A stretch of 64,000 bases of DNA from Candidatus Nitrospira kreftii (GTDB taxonomy: Bacteria > Nitrospirota > Nitrospiria > Nitrospirales > Nitrospiraceae), in the NCBI GenBank assembly GCA_014058405.1, contig CP047423.1, positions 1,984,001 through 2,048,000 of the forward strand, written 5' to 3'. Below the pieces are notes generated by a model. That model made no database searches, had not been told where the DNA came from, and was given only the letters and a program-made list of their open reading frames with translations. This document shows, piece after piece, positions 1-8,182 of this stretch (position 1 is the stretch's first letter; each line of letters starts with the position of its first letter). The position numbers were made by a program, and so were the translations under genes.

Positions 1-177
1 TAGGCTGTTCCTATTTTCTTGTAGTGCGGTCAATGATAAGAACCGTCCGAGATCGAAATAAAAAAAGGCTCCAACAGCCACCGCCACAACAAAGAGGATG
101 ACCATTTTGCCCGCGTTCGAGCTGTTTGATCCAGAGTGGTTCGTGACCTGCGTCATTGCGATATCCTGCGGTATCAT
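1..177 (-). CDS. TVP38/TMEM64-type (DedA-like) membrane protein, N-terminus only
   Basis: Reading the minus strand from an ATG at 177 gives 59 residues without a stop to the window edge, so the gene is cut off. A GAGGAG Shine-Dalgarno lies five bases before the ATG. About residues 25-42 form one hydrophobic helix. It is followed by FDLGRFLSLTALQENR, which closely resembles the start of TVP38/TMEM64 (SNARE-associated) integral membrane proteins. Those proteins have a conserved Leu-xx-Leu-x-xx-Arg stretch after the first helix. The role of bacterial members is poorly defined; lipid scrambling or transport has been proposed for DedA/TMEM41-type relatives. It is divergent from the sulfite-oxidase-like gene, across a 223-bp spacer with no other recognisable gene. 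Family assignment is moderate because only the N-terminus is visible. Confidence 0.6.
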   Translation of the reverse strand, partial: MIPQDIAMTQVTNHSGSNSSNAGKMVILFVVAVAVGAFFYFDLGRFLSLTALQENRNSL

Positions 178-400
178 GGGGGCTCCTCTTCGTTCTGTCA
201 ATGCGCTAGACTGTTCAGTGTCTTGTCGGGCGAGATTGCCAAATCTTACGTGCGTGGTGAAGACTGACGCCCGAAACTCACAAGGGGACGATGTCGTGGA
301 AAGAATTTCAGCCCGCCTAAAATCCGACGCGGGCGACCACCACCCAGAAAACAGTTGTCAGATCACCTGGAATTCTCGTAGTCTGTTAGGAGGAGATCCA

Positions 401-1045
401 ATGGATGAATCAAGCAGACTGACCAGGACCAAAGAACAGTGGGCAAAGGCTCGGCGAGGTGGAGAAGAACGAGAAGTCTTTTATGAAGGCGATGATCGAT
501 TACCTCCAGGCCAACACCTTGTCGACAACTTTCCTGTGCTGGACCTAGGCTTCAAGCCGGAGCTTCCATTGAGTGAATGGAAACTTAGTATCAACGGGTT
601 TGTTGCTGAGCCCATGACATGGACCTGGGAGCAATTCTTGGCACAGCCCCAATTCAAAGACCGGTCGGATTTCCATTGTGTCACTTCATGGAGCCGCTAC
701 GACAACGACTGGGAAGGTGTCAGCTTCAATCACCTCATCGCAGTGGTGAAACCGCTCTCGCTTGCGCGATTTGTCTTATTCAAGTCCTACGACGACTACA
801 CGACGAACCTATCGCTTGAGGCCTGTGCTGATGACGATGTGTTGCTCGCCCGCAGTTGGAACGGCAAACCGCTCTCTCGAGAACATGGCGGGCCGGTCCG
901 CGTGATCGTTCCCAAGCGGTATGCGTGGAAGGGAGCAAAGTGGGTGAAGGAGATTACCTTTTCAGATCGGGATGAAAAGGGGTTCTGGGAGGTTCGTGGC
1001 TACTCCAATACGGCTTTTCCCTGGAAGAACGACCGTTACGGCTGA
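401..1045 (+). CDS. Sulfite-oxidase-like molybdopterin-dependent oxidoreductase (YuiH type)
   Basis: A 214-residue protein made almost entirely of one oxidoreductase molybdopterin-binding domain. The motif FHCVTSWSRYDNDWEGV (around residues 91-107) carries Cys93, the expected molybdenum ligand. The C-terminal stretch GGPVRVIVPKRYAWKGAKWV is typical of the cofactor-binding fold. It lacks a signal peptide and a haem or dimerisation domain, so it is a stand-alone cytoplasmic member of the sulfite-oxidase superfamily. The substrate cannot be told from sequence. The reading frame is open back to 98, but the ATG at 401 has an AGGAGG Shine-Dalgarno seven bases upstream, so the upstream part is taken as untranslated. 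Its stop is three bases from the stop of the convergent ydbL gene. Confidence 0.88.
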   Translation: MDESSRLTRTKEQWAKARRGGEEREVFYEGDDRLPPGQHLVDNFPVLDLGFKPELPLSEWKLSINGFVAEPMTWTWEQFLAQPQFKDRSDFHCVTSWSRYDNDWEGVSFNHLIAVVKPLSLARFVLFKSYDDYTTNLSLEACADDDVLLARSWNGKPLSREHGGPVRVIVPKRYAWKGAKWVKEITFSDRDEKGFWEVRGYSNTAFPWKNDRYG

Positions 1046-1048
1046 CCC

Positions 1049-1387
1049 TTATTTTTTCATCCAGCCGCCAGGACCTTCGACGAAGTGTCCCGGTTTCGTG
1101 TTCTGAATGGCTTTTTCGCCTGCCAGTGTCTCGACCGCAGTCCGTGGCGTTCGATTTCTTTTGGCGATATCCTCATACGCCTGCCGACGTTTCCCATTGA
1201 TATCCGAGATTAATGCCTGAGCCTCGGCATTGGAGGTGTTGACCGCCCCAAGGTAGCCGTTGGTTCGTTCCCCGACCAAGCCCTTGGCTTTGGCTTCGTC
1301 CAGTGACAGCGCCGAAACCGGCGATGCCATCGTTGCCCATAGGATCGCGATACATGTTGCCATGGCCAACCGTATAATCAGCATCAA
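1049..1387 (-). CDS. ydbL: YdbL-like periplasmic protein (DUF1318)
   Basis: 112 residues with a clear Sec signal peptide (residues 1-27, hydrophobic core then SPVSA-L). The mature region, beginning LSLDEAKAKGLVGERTNGYL and containing a Lys/Arg-rich KRRQAYEDIAKRN segment, is characteristic of the DUF1318/YdbL family. In Escherichia coli the gene lies with ydbH and ynbE, as it does here. Published work from the Ruiz group places YdbL as a periplasmic modulator of the YdbH-YnbE intermembrane bridge. It is the last gene of a three-gene minus-strand operon, 12 bp after ynbE. Its 3' end abuts the convergent sulfite-oxidase-like gene. Confidence 0.88.
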   Translation of the reverse strand: MMLIIRLAMATCIAILWATMASPVSALSLDEAKAKGLVGERTNGYLGAVNTSNAEAQALISDINGKRRQAYEDIAKRNRTPRTAVETLAGEKAIQNTKPGHFVEGPGGWMKK

Positions 1388-1399
1388 TCCCTCCCGCAG

Positions 1400-1630
1400 C
1401 TAAAACAATCCGCTATCCTTCGAGATGACTTCATCGAGGTCTTTTTCTACTTTCAGTCGAATTTCATGATCAATCTTCACATTAAGATTGATCGTGATCG
1501 GCTTGTCCGATGGGGCTACTTCGACACGTGGAGTACATGCGCCAAGGGTAGCGAGCAGAGCTCCCCACAACAATATTCCGGTGCTGATCAGCCTGACTCC
1601 GCTCCGCATAATGCGCCTCATGATGGTCAT
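1400..1630 (-). CDS. ynbE: YnbE-like outer-membrane lipoprotein
   Basis: 76 residues. The N-terminus is basic (MTIMRRIMRSGVR), then a hydrophobic stretch ends in a lipobox (ATLGAC, Cys32), so this is a lipoprotein of about 45 mature residues. The mature part contains PSDKPITINLNVKIDHEIRL, an alternating beta-strand segment typical of YnbE. In E. coli YnbE joins the C-terminus of YdbH by beta-strand augmentation to complete a bridge to the outer membrane. The start codon overlaps the ydbH stop in an ATGA quartet, so the two are probably translationally coupled. The residue after Cys is Thr, which is consistent with outer-membrane sorting under the Lol rules of E. coli. Confidence 0.85.
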   Translation of the reverse strand: MTIMRRIMRSGVRLISTGILLWGALLATLGACTPRVEVAPSDKPITINLNVKIDHEIRLKVEKDLDEVISKDSGLF

Positions 1631-4416
1631 AATCGTCCATACTTTCTCTCAATAGAGCCACGAATCTCATCAACCAGACGCAGACTCTTCAGAAGGGTGG
1701 GAATATGTTCCTGCACAGTTAAATTGAAATGAATCGGTGGAGTATTCGTCAAATCAGGATTCTTCCCTTCAAGCCGAGCGCTCAGATCCAACATCCCGCT
1801 TTCTTCGTACTTCAGACCGACTCGCAAGAGTGTATAGTGAAAGTTATTCAACGCCTGCTGTACAAACTGAAGGTTGCGGCCTGATTCCGAGACATCTTTT
1901 GATGGTTCTGTCGCCGAGATATAGCGCAACACGCCTCCCGGAGGTTGCGCCTCGATGCGACCATCTTTCACAACCGCTCCGCTGGGCGTGAAGGTCACAG
2001 GTACGGTCCCATTGAGTGTTCCAGTGCCATGAAGCCCTCGTTGCTGTTCCATGCTCAGAACTTTTGCGAGATCCAGTTTATGCAAGGAGAAAGTGGTTGA
2101 AAAAAGCGGTGTGTCTAAATCTACCACAAGGCCAGGGTTCGTGACTCGTCCTCCGAGCACGTCGCACTGAAAATCCTTTACATTGATGACTGGCAGCGTA
2201 TTTGTGAACGGCCATCGGATTTGGTAGAGAGCTGCTAAATTGGATATTTCAAGGCCGCTGCGCATCGAGGTCACGAAGATGGAGGCTGGTTGCATCATGG
2301 ATACTGAATCGGATTCGTCGATATGCAGAGCCATCGTGGTACTGAGGCTCTTTACAATATAGTCAGAGTGGTATCCCGACAGCTTTTCGCCCACAACCTT
2401 GGCATCGGTTGATGTGAGTCTCATTCCGCTCATGGAAGTGCCGAGGCCGCCGGACCAGGACGCATCAGCCGTCATGCTGAATGTCCCTTCGACGATATCG
2501 GTCGACGGAGAGAGTCCCGTGATGATCTTGCTCAGCCGACCTTCGGCATCGTTAAACGTGATCGGACCAATTGTTCCGTGGAACCTCCCCGATTTTCCTT
2601 GGAGCGGCTGTTCGATTCTCCCCGTCATAATTTCGGCGCGTGTCGGCAGATCAATACGAAGGTTGGCGTTGATCTTAGTCTGATCCGCAGCAAACTGAAC
2701 GGCCCACATGCTGGGTGAGATGGCCCAAGAGCCTGAATCCAGGCGTACTCCATCGAGTGATACGGTCCCTTCTGCTTCCCATTCAGACCCTCTGGCGTGT
2801 ATATGTTCGAAACGTAGGAGACCGTGACTAGTGTGAACATTGCGACCATTTATCTTAACCATGGGTGCATGTATGGTCGCGATCATCGGTCCTCCGTCAC
2901 AGTTCAGCGCCGTCAGATTGCAGTCAACTGTCATCGGCTCTGAAAGCTCTAGCGTGAGACCTGGAATGTTAGTCGTCCCTCTTCCGATCTGCTTCATTGT
3001 TACGGAAGATCGGGGCGACAGCACCCCTGCTATCTGCGTTCTGCTCATCTTCACTACGCCACGAACACCTCCCATCGCTTCTTTGGCCGAGAAGACTTCA
3101 GTGACGGCCTTTGGAAGGACTCCTGCTAGATCATAGGTTCCTTCGGCCAGGACCAACTCACTACCCATCCCTTCAGCCCGGGTGGATTGGAATCGTGCGA
3201 CCAAGGAGCCCAAACTCTCACCATAGGTGACAAGCAGCGGTCCCTGGACGATCATTCGAATAGGGGTTTCCCTCCAGTACAAGGTCCCTTGCACGGGTTT
3301 CGTATTTTCCATCCGTACAGGTTGATCACCGAGAGGAAGAATCAATCGAATCATCTCAGGGATGATTTGCGGTTGGGTATTGACAGTCGCTGTCAGCAGG
3401 ACACCGGGACTTAGAGACCATTCGAGCTGGGAGGCATTTCCTCCAAATGTTCCCTCATACGCAATTGCGATATCCTTCGCAATCCCTTTCAGGGCCGGCA
3501 GTGTGGCATTGACTCGAATATTGCCTTCCACATGTGTCTGTGCATCCTGCTTGAGAGTGTTGAGCGTGGTTTCGGTATCAGCCTTTCCTGCCCAATCGAT
3601 CGCTATGTGACCTGTCACCTTCTCCAGTTCTGGGCCGATTGGGACCATGAGCGCGATAAATGGAGCGAGTTCCTGTACGTTGACCTGTAGACGCCCAGTA
3701 ATCTGAACCTGTGAGCCGCTTGGATGGGCCTGCGATTGCCATGCCAATATCGGCGTCGCTTGCGGTCGTTGAGATGCCAAGATTGCCGACCAGGTGCTGG
3801 CTGAGTTCCCCACGACTACAAGTCCATACGAGGCAGTATCCAGGCCTCGAAACGATAGATGACCACCTAACTCTGCGCCACTGTACGTTAGGCTTCCCGT
3901 AATCGTGACTCTACGGAGGGGGCCGGTCGCTTGTTCCCGAAAGATGGTGAGATGATCAAGTTGTAACTCATCGAATGGGAGAATCGGCACACTTTGCAAG
4001 AGATCACCGGCTGTGAGCCAACTCCAGGGTGATTGTTCGTGATCCGTCTTGTCGATCCGCCTGTTATCTTCCGTGAATGAACCCATTGAGGGAGCATTCA
4101 GGACCTGAATTGCTGCCTCTCGAAGCACAATGCGACTTACGTGGCCTTGAAGCAACTGAGACAGATCATATCGGATTTCTACGTTCATCAATGAGACAAT
4201 CAATCGCTCCCCACTCAAATTTTCCTGAAACGAGACGACGGGGATGTGCAGTTGTTTCCATCCGGGATAGCCCAATTGCAGGATTACATTGCTGTATCCT
4301 CGGTTACGAAGACTTTCTGCCAGTACATAGGACGCTCCCAGAGGCAGCAGAAGGTAGCAGCCAGTGATGACGACTAGTCCAAATAGTACCGCGACCTGGT
4401 ATCGTTGAGTCAGCAT
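1627..4416 (-). CDS. ydbH: YdbH-like AsmA-family intermembrane bridge protein
   Basis: 929 residues. One N-terminal membrane helix (about residues 8-30) anchors a very long, beta-rich periplasmic region with no catalytic motif. It belongs to the AsmA-like/YdbH (dicarboxylate-transport DUF, PF11739-type) proteins. These form hydrophobic beta-groove conduits moving phospholipids between inner and outer membrane, and in E. coli they are redundant with TamB and YhdP. The C-terminal 250 residues (DGRIEAQPPGGVLRYIS onward) match the conserved YdbH domain best. The old 'dicarboxylate transport' name is a misnomer. It is first in the ydbH-ynbE-ydbL operon and overlaps ynbE by four bases. The ATG at 4416 has only a weak Shine-Dalgarno. 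Confidence 0.85.
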   Translation of the reverse strand: MLTQRYQVAVLFGLVVITGCYLLLPLGASYVLAESLRNRGYSNVILQLGYPGWKQLHIPVVSFQENLSGERLIVSLMNVEIRYDLSQLLQGHVSRIVLREAAIQVLNAPSMGSFTEDNRRIDKTDHEQSPWSWLTAGDLLQSVPILPFDELQLDHLTIFREQATGPLRRVTITGSLTYSGAELGGHLSFRGLDTASYGLVVVGNSASTWSAILASQRPQATPILAWQSQAHPSGSQVQITGRLQVNVQELAPFIALMVPIGPELEKVTGHIAIDWAGKADTETTLNTLKQDAQTHVEGNIRVNATLPALKGIAKDIAIAYEGTFGGNASQLEWSLSPGVLLTATVNTQPQIIPEMIRLILPLGDQPVRMENTKPVQGTLYWRETPIRMIVQGPLLVTYGESLGSLVARFQSTRAEGMGSELVLAEGTYDLAGVLPKAVTEVFSAKEAMGGVRGVVKMSRTQIAGVLSPRSSVTMKQIGRGTTNIPGLTLELSEPMTVDCNLTALNCDGGPMIATIHAPMVKINGRNVHTSHGLLRFEHIHARGSEWEAEGTVSLDGVRLDSGSWAISPSMWAVQFAADQTKINANLRIDLPTRAEIMTGRIEQPLQGKSGRFHGTIGPITFNDAEGRLSKIITGLSPSTDIVEGTFSMTADASWSGGLGTSMSGMRLTSTDAKVVGEKLSGYHSDYIVKSLSTTMALHIDESDSVSMMQPASIFVTSMRSGLEISNLAALYQIRWPFTNTLPVINVKDFQCDVLGGRVTNPGLVVDLDTPLFSTTFSLHKLDLAKVLSMEQQRGLHGTGTLNGTVPVTFTPSGAVVKDGRIEAQPPGGVLRYISATEPSKDVSESGRNLQFVQQALNNFHYTLLRVGLKYEESGMLDLSARLEGKNPDLTNTPPIHFNLTVQEHIPTLLKSLRLVDEIRGSIERKYGRL

Positions 4417-4671
4417 GAACCGCTCTCTTCTGGAGAGCTACGAGGTGGTATTGTGGCCATGGTTCTCAGGCAAATACGCCGCCTCTGTCAAGAGGTCCGA
4501 ACGGCTCTGACGTAGGCGAAGATCCGATCAGACCTCCCTCAAACCATCAGATTCGATATCACATGATCGTCTTACCATAGGGCTTTACCAGAAATATGTG
4601 GAAAGAAGACCTTCTTATGCAAGACCCAGTACTGTTCATATCCACTCTCTTGAGGGAGGCAAACGAGTTTG

Positions 4672-4884
4672 TTATAGGGCTGGAGGGACATTCGAACTTG
4701 GTTCCTCACACTTTTTACAATTGAGATACGTACCGAGATGCTGTTCGCGTCCGGCAGCGCTCACGACCCAGGGACGATTGATAAAAGGGGGTTCATGTCG
4801 CACATGTTGTCCATGGCCACAGGCCAACTCAGCTACCCAATCTCCATATTCGTCTTGGTGATATCCAGTAATCGCTTGTTGCAT
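4672..4884 (-). CDS. DUF3565 family small protein
   Basis: 70 residues beginning MQQAITGYHQDEYGDWVAEL, with CGHGQHVRHEPP in the middle and LNCKKCEE near the end. This combination, one CxHxxHxRH-type motif plus a CxxC, is the signature of the DUF3565 family of short cytoplasmic proteins, which may bind a metal through Cys and His. Function is unknown. It stands alone on the minus strand between ydbH and the lipoprotein gene. The 255 bp between it and ydbH hold no recognisable feature. Confidence 0.8.
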   Translation of the reverse strand: MQQAITGYHQDEYGDWVAELACGHGQHVRHEPPFINRPWVVSAAGREQHLGTYLNCKKCEEPSSNVPPAL

Positions 4885-4983
4885 AGCTCAAAGCGGCCAG
4901 TATCAGGAAATAGAGCACAATGGTGCACCACCACGTGGAGGCTCACGACGGCTCTGCTTTCACCTCATAACAACCAGTACCAG

Positions 4984-5442
4984 CTAGCGTTTGGAGAACG
5001 GCCGTTCCGGCCGCTGAGCGGAAGAGAAATACTTCCATCGCCTCTCCTCATCCTGGTCGAAGCTTCCAAGGAATATCACGTCTCGATCAAGATGTCGAAA
5101 CTCTGAAAGACTTGTTCGACACGTCTGGGAATCAATGACTCGCGCATCAAACTGTCCCACCACATACACCATGCCCCTGGCAGCCTGATACACATTCCGC
5201 CTTCCTGCGTAGCCGGTATCAGGAAACAACTCGGTCGAGGAAGAACATCCTTCGGCTCCTCTGATATTCATGGTGAGATTGAAACGCTGAAGGAATGGGT
5301 CAGTCGCCATCCTGACGATTGTTAACCGAAGTCTGGCAGAGGTTAGGTCTGTTGATGCAGGCTCAGGCGCATTACGATTGCACCCGATACAAGACAAAAG
5401 CAGTGCGCCTCCGATAATAAACGGCCATGGCTGTGTGTTCAC
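4984..5442 (-). CDS. Lipoprotein of unknown function
   Basis: 152 residues with a short N-region, hydrophobic core and lipobox (LSCIGC, Cys21), so an exported lipoprotein. The mature part has two further cysteines that could form a disulfide (GCSSS and SQTCR) and no recognised domain. Its ATG overlaps the TGA of the upstream HbpS/GlcG-like gene (ATGA), which suggests coupled translation and joint function at the cell envelope. I do not recognise the family. Confidence 0.7.
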   Translation of the reverse strand: MNTQPWPFIIGGALLLSCIGCNRNAPEPASTDLTSARLRLTIVRMATDPFLQRFNLTMNIRGAEGCSSSTELFPDTGYAGRRNVYQAARGMVYVVGQFDARVIDSQTCRTSLSEFRHLDRDVIFLGSFDQDEERRWKYFSSAQRPERPFSKR

Positions 5443-5987
5443 TTTGCAGTGGGCACCTTGGGAGCCGCTCCAATGGCATCAAGGCCTTCCTGAGCGCAGG
5501 CATCATCAAGGTGGGCACCCGGTGCTCCACCGACTCCGATTCCTCCAACCACTTCGCCGCCGATTTCAATCGGGAGCCCTCCACCTAAAATCAAAATTTC
5601 GGCATTCATGTCTCGAAGGGTTTGCAGCGTGGGAACTTTAGCGATGAGCTCAGCTAACTCGCTCGTCGTGCGGCGCACACTTGCCGCCGTATATGCTTTC
5701 TTTCGACTGCTATCGACCGTATGTGGCCCTGATCCATCAGCACGTCCCATCGCGCGAAGGACGCCGGCACGATCCACTACGGACACGCTTACTTGATATC
5801 CGTTTTCCTTACATGCATCGACGGCCGCTTGAATTGCTTTATTGGCGAGGCCAAGTGGCAACTGGGATTCTTTCGGCAGTTCATCAGCAGCCTCAACATG
5901 ATGTTCATCTAGGCTCAATGTCCCGAATGCCAATAGGCCGGCTACGAAGAGCCGACTCAATCGTACCTGTATGAGCGGTTGTGTCAT
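5439..5987 (-). CDS. Exported HbpS/GlcG-family protein
   Basis: 182 residues: a signal peptide (about residues 1-34, ending near HHVEAADE), then one GlcG/HbpS domain. Diagnostic pieces are VSVSVVDRAGVLRAMGRADG, SSRKKAYTAASVRR and the glycine-rich ILGGGLPIEIGGEVVGGIGV. Relatives include the haem-binding, redox-sensing HbpS of Streptomyces and GlcG-like proteins of glycolate clusters; actual ligand binding here is not shown. The frame is open to 6014, but the ATG at 5987 follows a GGAGG Shine-Dalgarno seven bases upstream, so the first nine codons of the longer frame are dropped. It overlaps the downstream lipoprotein gene by four bases. Confidence 0.82.
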   Translation of the reverse strand: MTQPLIQVRLSRLFVAGLLAFGTLSLDEHHVEAADELPKESQLPLGLANKAIQAAVDACKENGYQVSVSVVDRAGVLRAMGRADGSGPHTVDSSRKKAYTAASVRRTTSELAELIAKVPTLQTLRDMNAEILILGGGLPIEIGGEVVGGIGVGGAPGAHLDDACAQEGLDAIGAAPKVPTAK

Positions 5988-6057
5988 CTGTCTACCTCCA
6001 AGCATCGCATTCACAGTACGGCTGCAAGGGAAACGCTGTCAAGAGCGCGGTAGGTCA

Positions 6058-8049
6058 CTATTTTCGATTCGTGGCAGACAAGGTCGTGATCGGAAACCCA
6101 AGATCTTCCACCATCGCTCGGAGAGGTTCAGCGATGGACCAGGCTTGGGCCAGACATCCTCGCGGACGGTGTGGAGGGTCTCCATCAAAGATTTCGGAGA
6201 TCTGCCCGAGGCAAGTTTCGTGTATGTGATCCTCTAGCCCGCGGAGAAACGACCGCGCCACTATTTTTCGATCAGCCGTCGATCCGAAGGTCTTCACCCA
6301 GGACGTGATGAAAGGCCCCAAAAGAAACGGCCAGACCGTCCCTTGATGATACGCTCCATCTCGTTCTACCGGACCGCCTTCATATCGTGGACAATATCGA
6401 GTATCTTGCGGTGACAAGGTTCTCAGTCCTACGGGGGTCAAGAGGTGTTCTTTGACAATCCGAAGTACCCGACTTGCCTGCTCTCTCGTGAGCACATCAT
6501 CACAAAGTGAGACTGCATAGATCTGATTTGGTCGTATCGATGTATCGTTGCCGGCTGTTCCATCAATCGTATCGTACAAATACTGGCCGTTCTCATACCA
6601 GAATCGTGCACGGAAGGATTCTACCGCTTGCGCCCTATCTTCGCGACAGCCGTTGGCGTAGTGTGCCTCCCGAAACAGTGTCGCGAGTCGTGCTCCGATG
6701 TCCAAGGCCCTTATCCATAACGCTTGAATCTCGACCGGCTTCCCATGCCGTGGAGTGACAACCCAGTCTCCGATTTTCGCATCCATCCACGTGAGTTGAG
6801 TGCCTGGTGTTCCACCTGCGATGAGCCCATCGATGTCCATCTGGATGGAATAGCGCGTACCTCTTCGATAGCCGTCGAGAATCTGTTTGATCGCGGGCCA
6901 AGCCACTGACTGCACGCGCCTCACATCATTGCTATATGTAAGGTATCGATCAATGGCGTAGATGAACCAGAGGGATGCATCCATGGAGTTGTATTCTGGG
7001 TCCTTACCAGCGTCGGGAAAGCGATTCGGGACCATGCCTTCTGACACGAAAGAGGAAAATGATCGAATGATCTCCCAGGCCACTTCGTGCCGACCGGTTA
7101 CGAGACAGAGGCCTGGGAGCGAGATAAACGTGTCTCTTCCCCAATCTGTAAACCATGGGTATCCAGCTATCACGCTCTGCTTGGTCTCTTGCCGAACTAC
7201 ATAGTGAGTTGTCGCTTCTTGAAGAGAGTCGAGCAAGCAATCAGATCCTGCCGTTCCCTTGCGTACATGTATTCGTCGGTTCTGTTCACTGTGAATGAGC
7301 TTCATCACGTCGAGGGTCCCAATCGGTTCCCTTGTAAATGCCAGCACGTGCTCCTTGCCGGAATCTAATTCAAACGTAAATTCACCTGGAGACCACCAGT
7401 CTTCTTGAAACTCCAAGCCACGTTCTTTTTCAAGAGGAAACTGCACTTGCCGATACCAGTCAGGAGTATGGCGGTAAAGTCCGGTGTGGAAACTATGCAC
7501 GGGCGGGATACTGCGATAGGGCTGCCAGCTGACCCATTCGGGTCTCACTGTGGAGGCCGACGAAAGTTGTCTATTTTCGTGATGCAGGGCGTGATAGTCG
7601 CGGCCCGTCAACATCGGACGCACCAGGAGGGTGAGCATCTGACTTGTTGATTCGACGACCGTCCAACGCACAACGACAAGATCATAGTCCTGAACACACA
7701 TGAGTTCACGCCGACATGCCGTGCCGTTATACATAAATACCCATGTCGGCCATGGTGTCGATGTAAACGAGATGCAGTGACGATATCCGAGAGGATGAAC
7801 TGCCTTTGGATATAAGTTTGTGGAGAGAGCATACTTCTCTCCGTCGATCTGGAGCCATTCCTCAATCTGATTGACGAGCACGTACCGGGTGCTTCCTGAG
7901 TCCGGTGATGTGAGTAATAGGGCATGGTACCGTCTAGTATTGGCGCCGGATATCGTCCCAGACGAAAACCCGCCACGACCGTTTGTCTCCAGCCATTCGA
8001 GGCTGAGCGCACGATCCAAATTCTGACAGTCTTCCTTTCCGATCTTCAT
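6058..8049 (-). CDS. Amylo-alpha-1,6-glucosidase (glycogen debranching type, GH133-like)
   Basis: 663 residues with the two-part arrangement of archaeal/bacterial glycogen-debranching proteins. The N-terminal beta-sandwich domain opens with ETNGRGGFSSGTISG (residues 21-35) and NTRRYHALLL. The C-terminal (alpha/alpha)6 barrel contains GYPWFTDWGRDTFISLPG (residues 296-313). The Asp of GRDTF and acidic residues such as those in FPDAGKDPEYNSMDASLW line the expected active site. It would hydrolyse alpha-1,6 branch points of glycogen-like glucans in the cytoplasm; no signal peptide is present. It lies 133 bp after a GH63-type glucosidase on the same strand, which suggests a shared glucan or compatible-solute pathway. 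Exact specificity is inferred. Confidence 0.85.
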   Translation of the reverse strand: MKIGKEDCQNLDRALSLEWLETNGRGGFSSGTISGANTRRYHALLLTSPDSGSTRYVLVNQIEEWLQIDGEKYALSTNLYPKAVHPLGYRHCISFTSTPWPTWVFMYNGTACRRELMCVQDYDLVVVRWTVVESTSQMLTLLVRPMLTGRDYHALHHENRQLSSASTVRPEWVSWQPYRSIPPVHSFHTGLYRHTPDWYRQVQFPLEKERGLEFQEDWWSPGEFTFELDSGKEHVLAFTREPIGTLDVMKLIHSEQNRRIHVRKGTAGSDCLLDSLQEATTHYVVRQETKQSVIAGYPWFTDWGRDTFISLPGLCLVTGRHEVAWEIIRSFSSFVSEGMVPNRFPDAGKDPEYNSMDASLWFIYAIDRYLTYSNDVRRVQSVAWPAIKQILDGYRRGTRYSIQMDIDGLIAGGTPGTQLTWMDAKIGDWVVTPRHGKPVEIQALWIRALDIGARLATLFREAHYANGCREDRAQAVESFRARFWYENGQYLYDTIDGTAGNDTSIRPNQIYAVSLCDDVLTREQASRVLRIVKEHLLTPVGLRTLSPQDTRYCPRYEGGPVERDGAYHQGTVWPFLLGPFITSWVKTFGSTADRKIVARSFLRGLEDHIHETCLGQISEIFDGDPPHRPRGCLAQAWSIAEPLRAMVEDLGFPITTLSATNRK

Positions 8050-8182
8050 GTCCCGTGCCGTACCTTAGCGCGCACCGGATTCAGCCGTATATGTTGGTCG
8101 AGAAATACCAATTTGCTGTGTTGGTGTCGTAGACCGAACTAGTCTCTAGATGAGTGAGGATCCAATGGATCTGGGCTGCACA

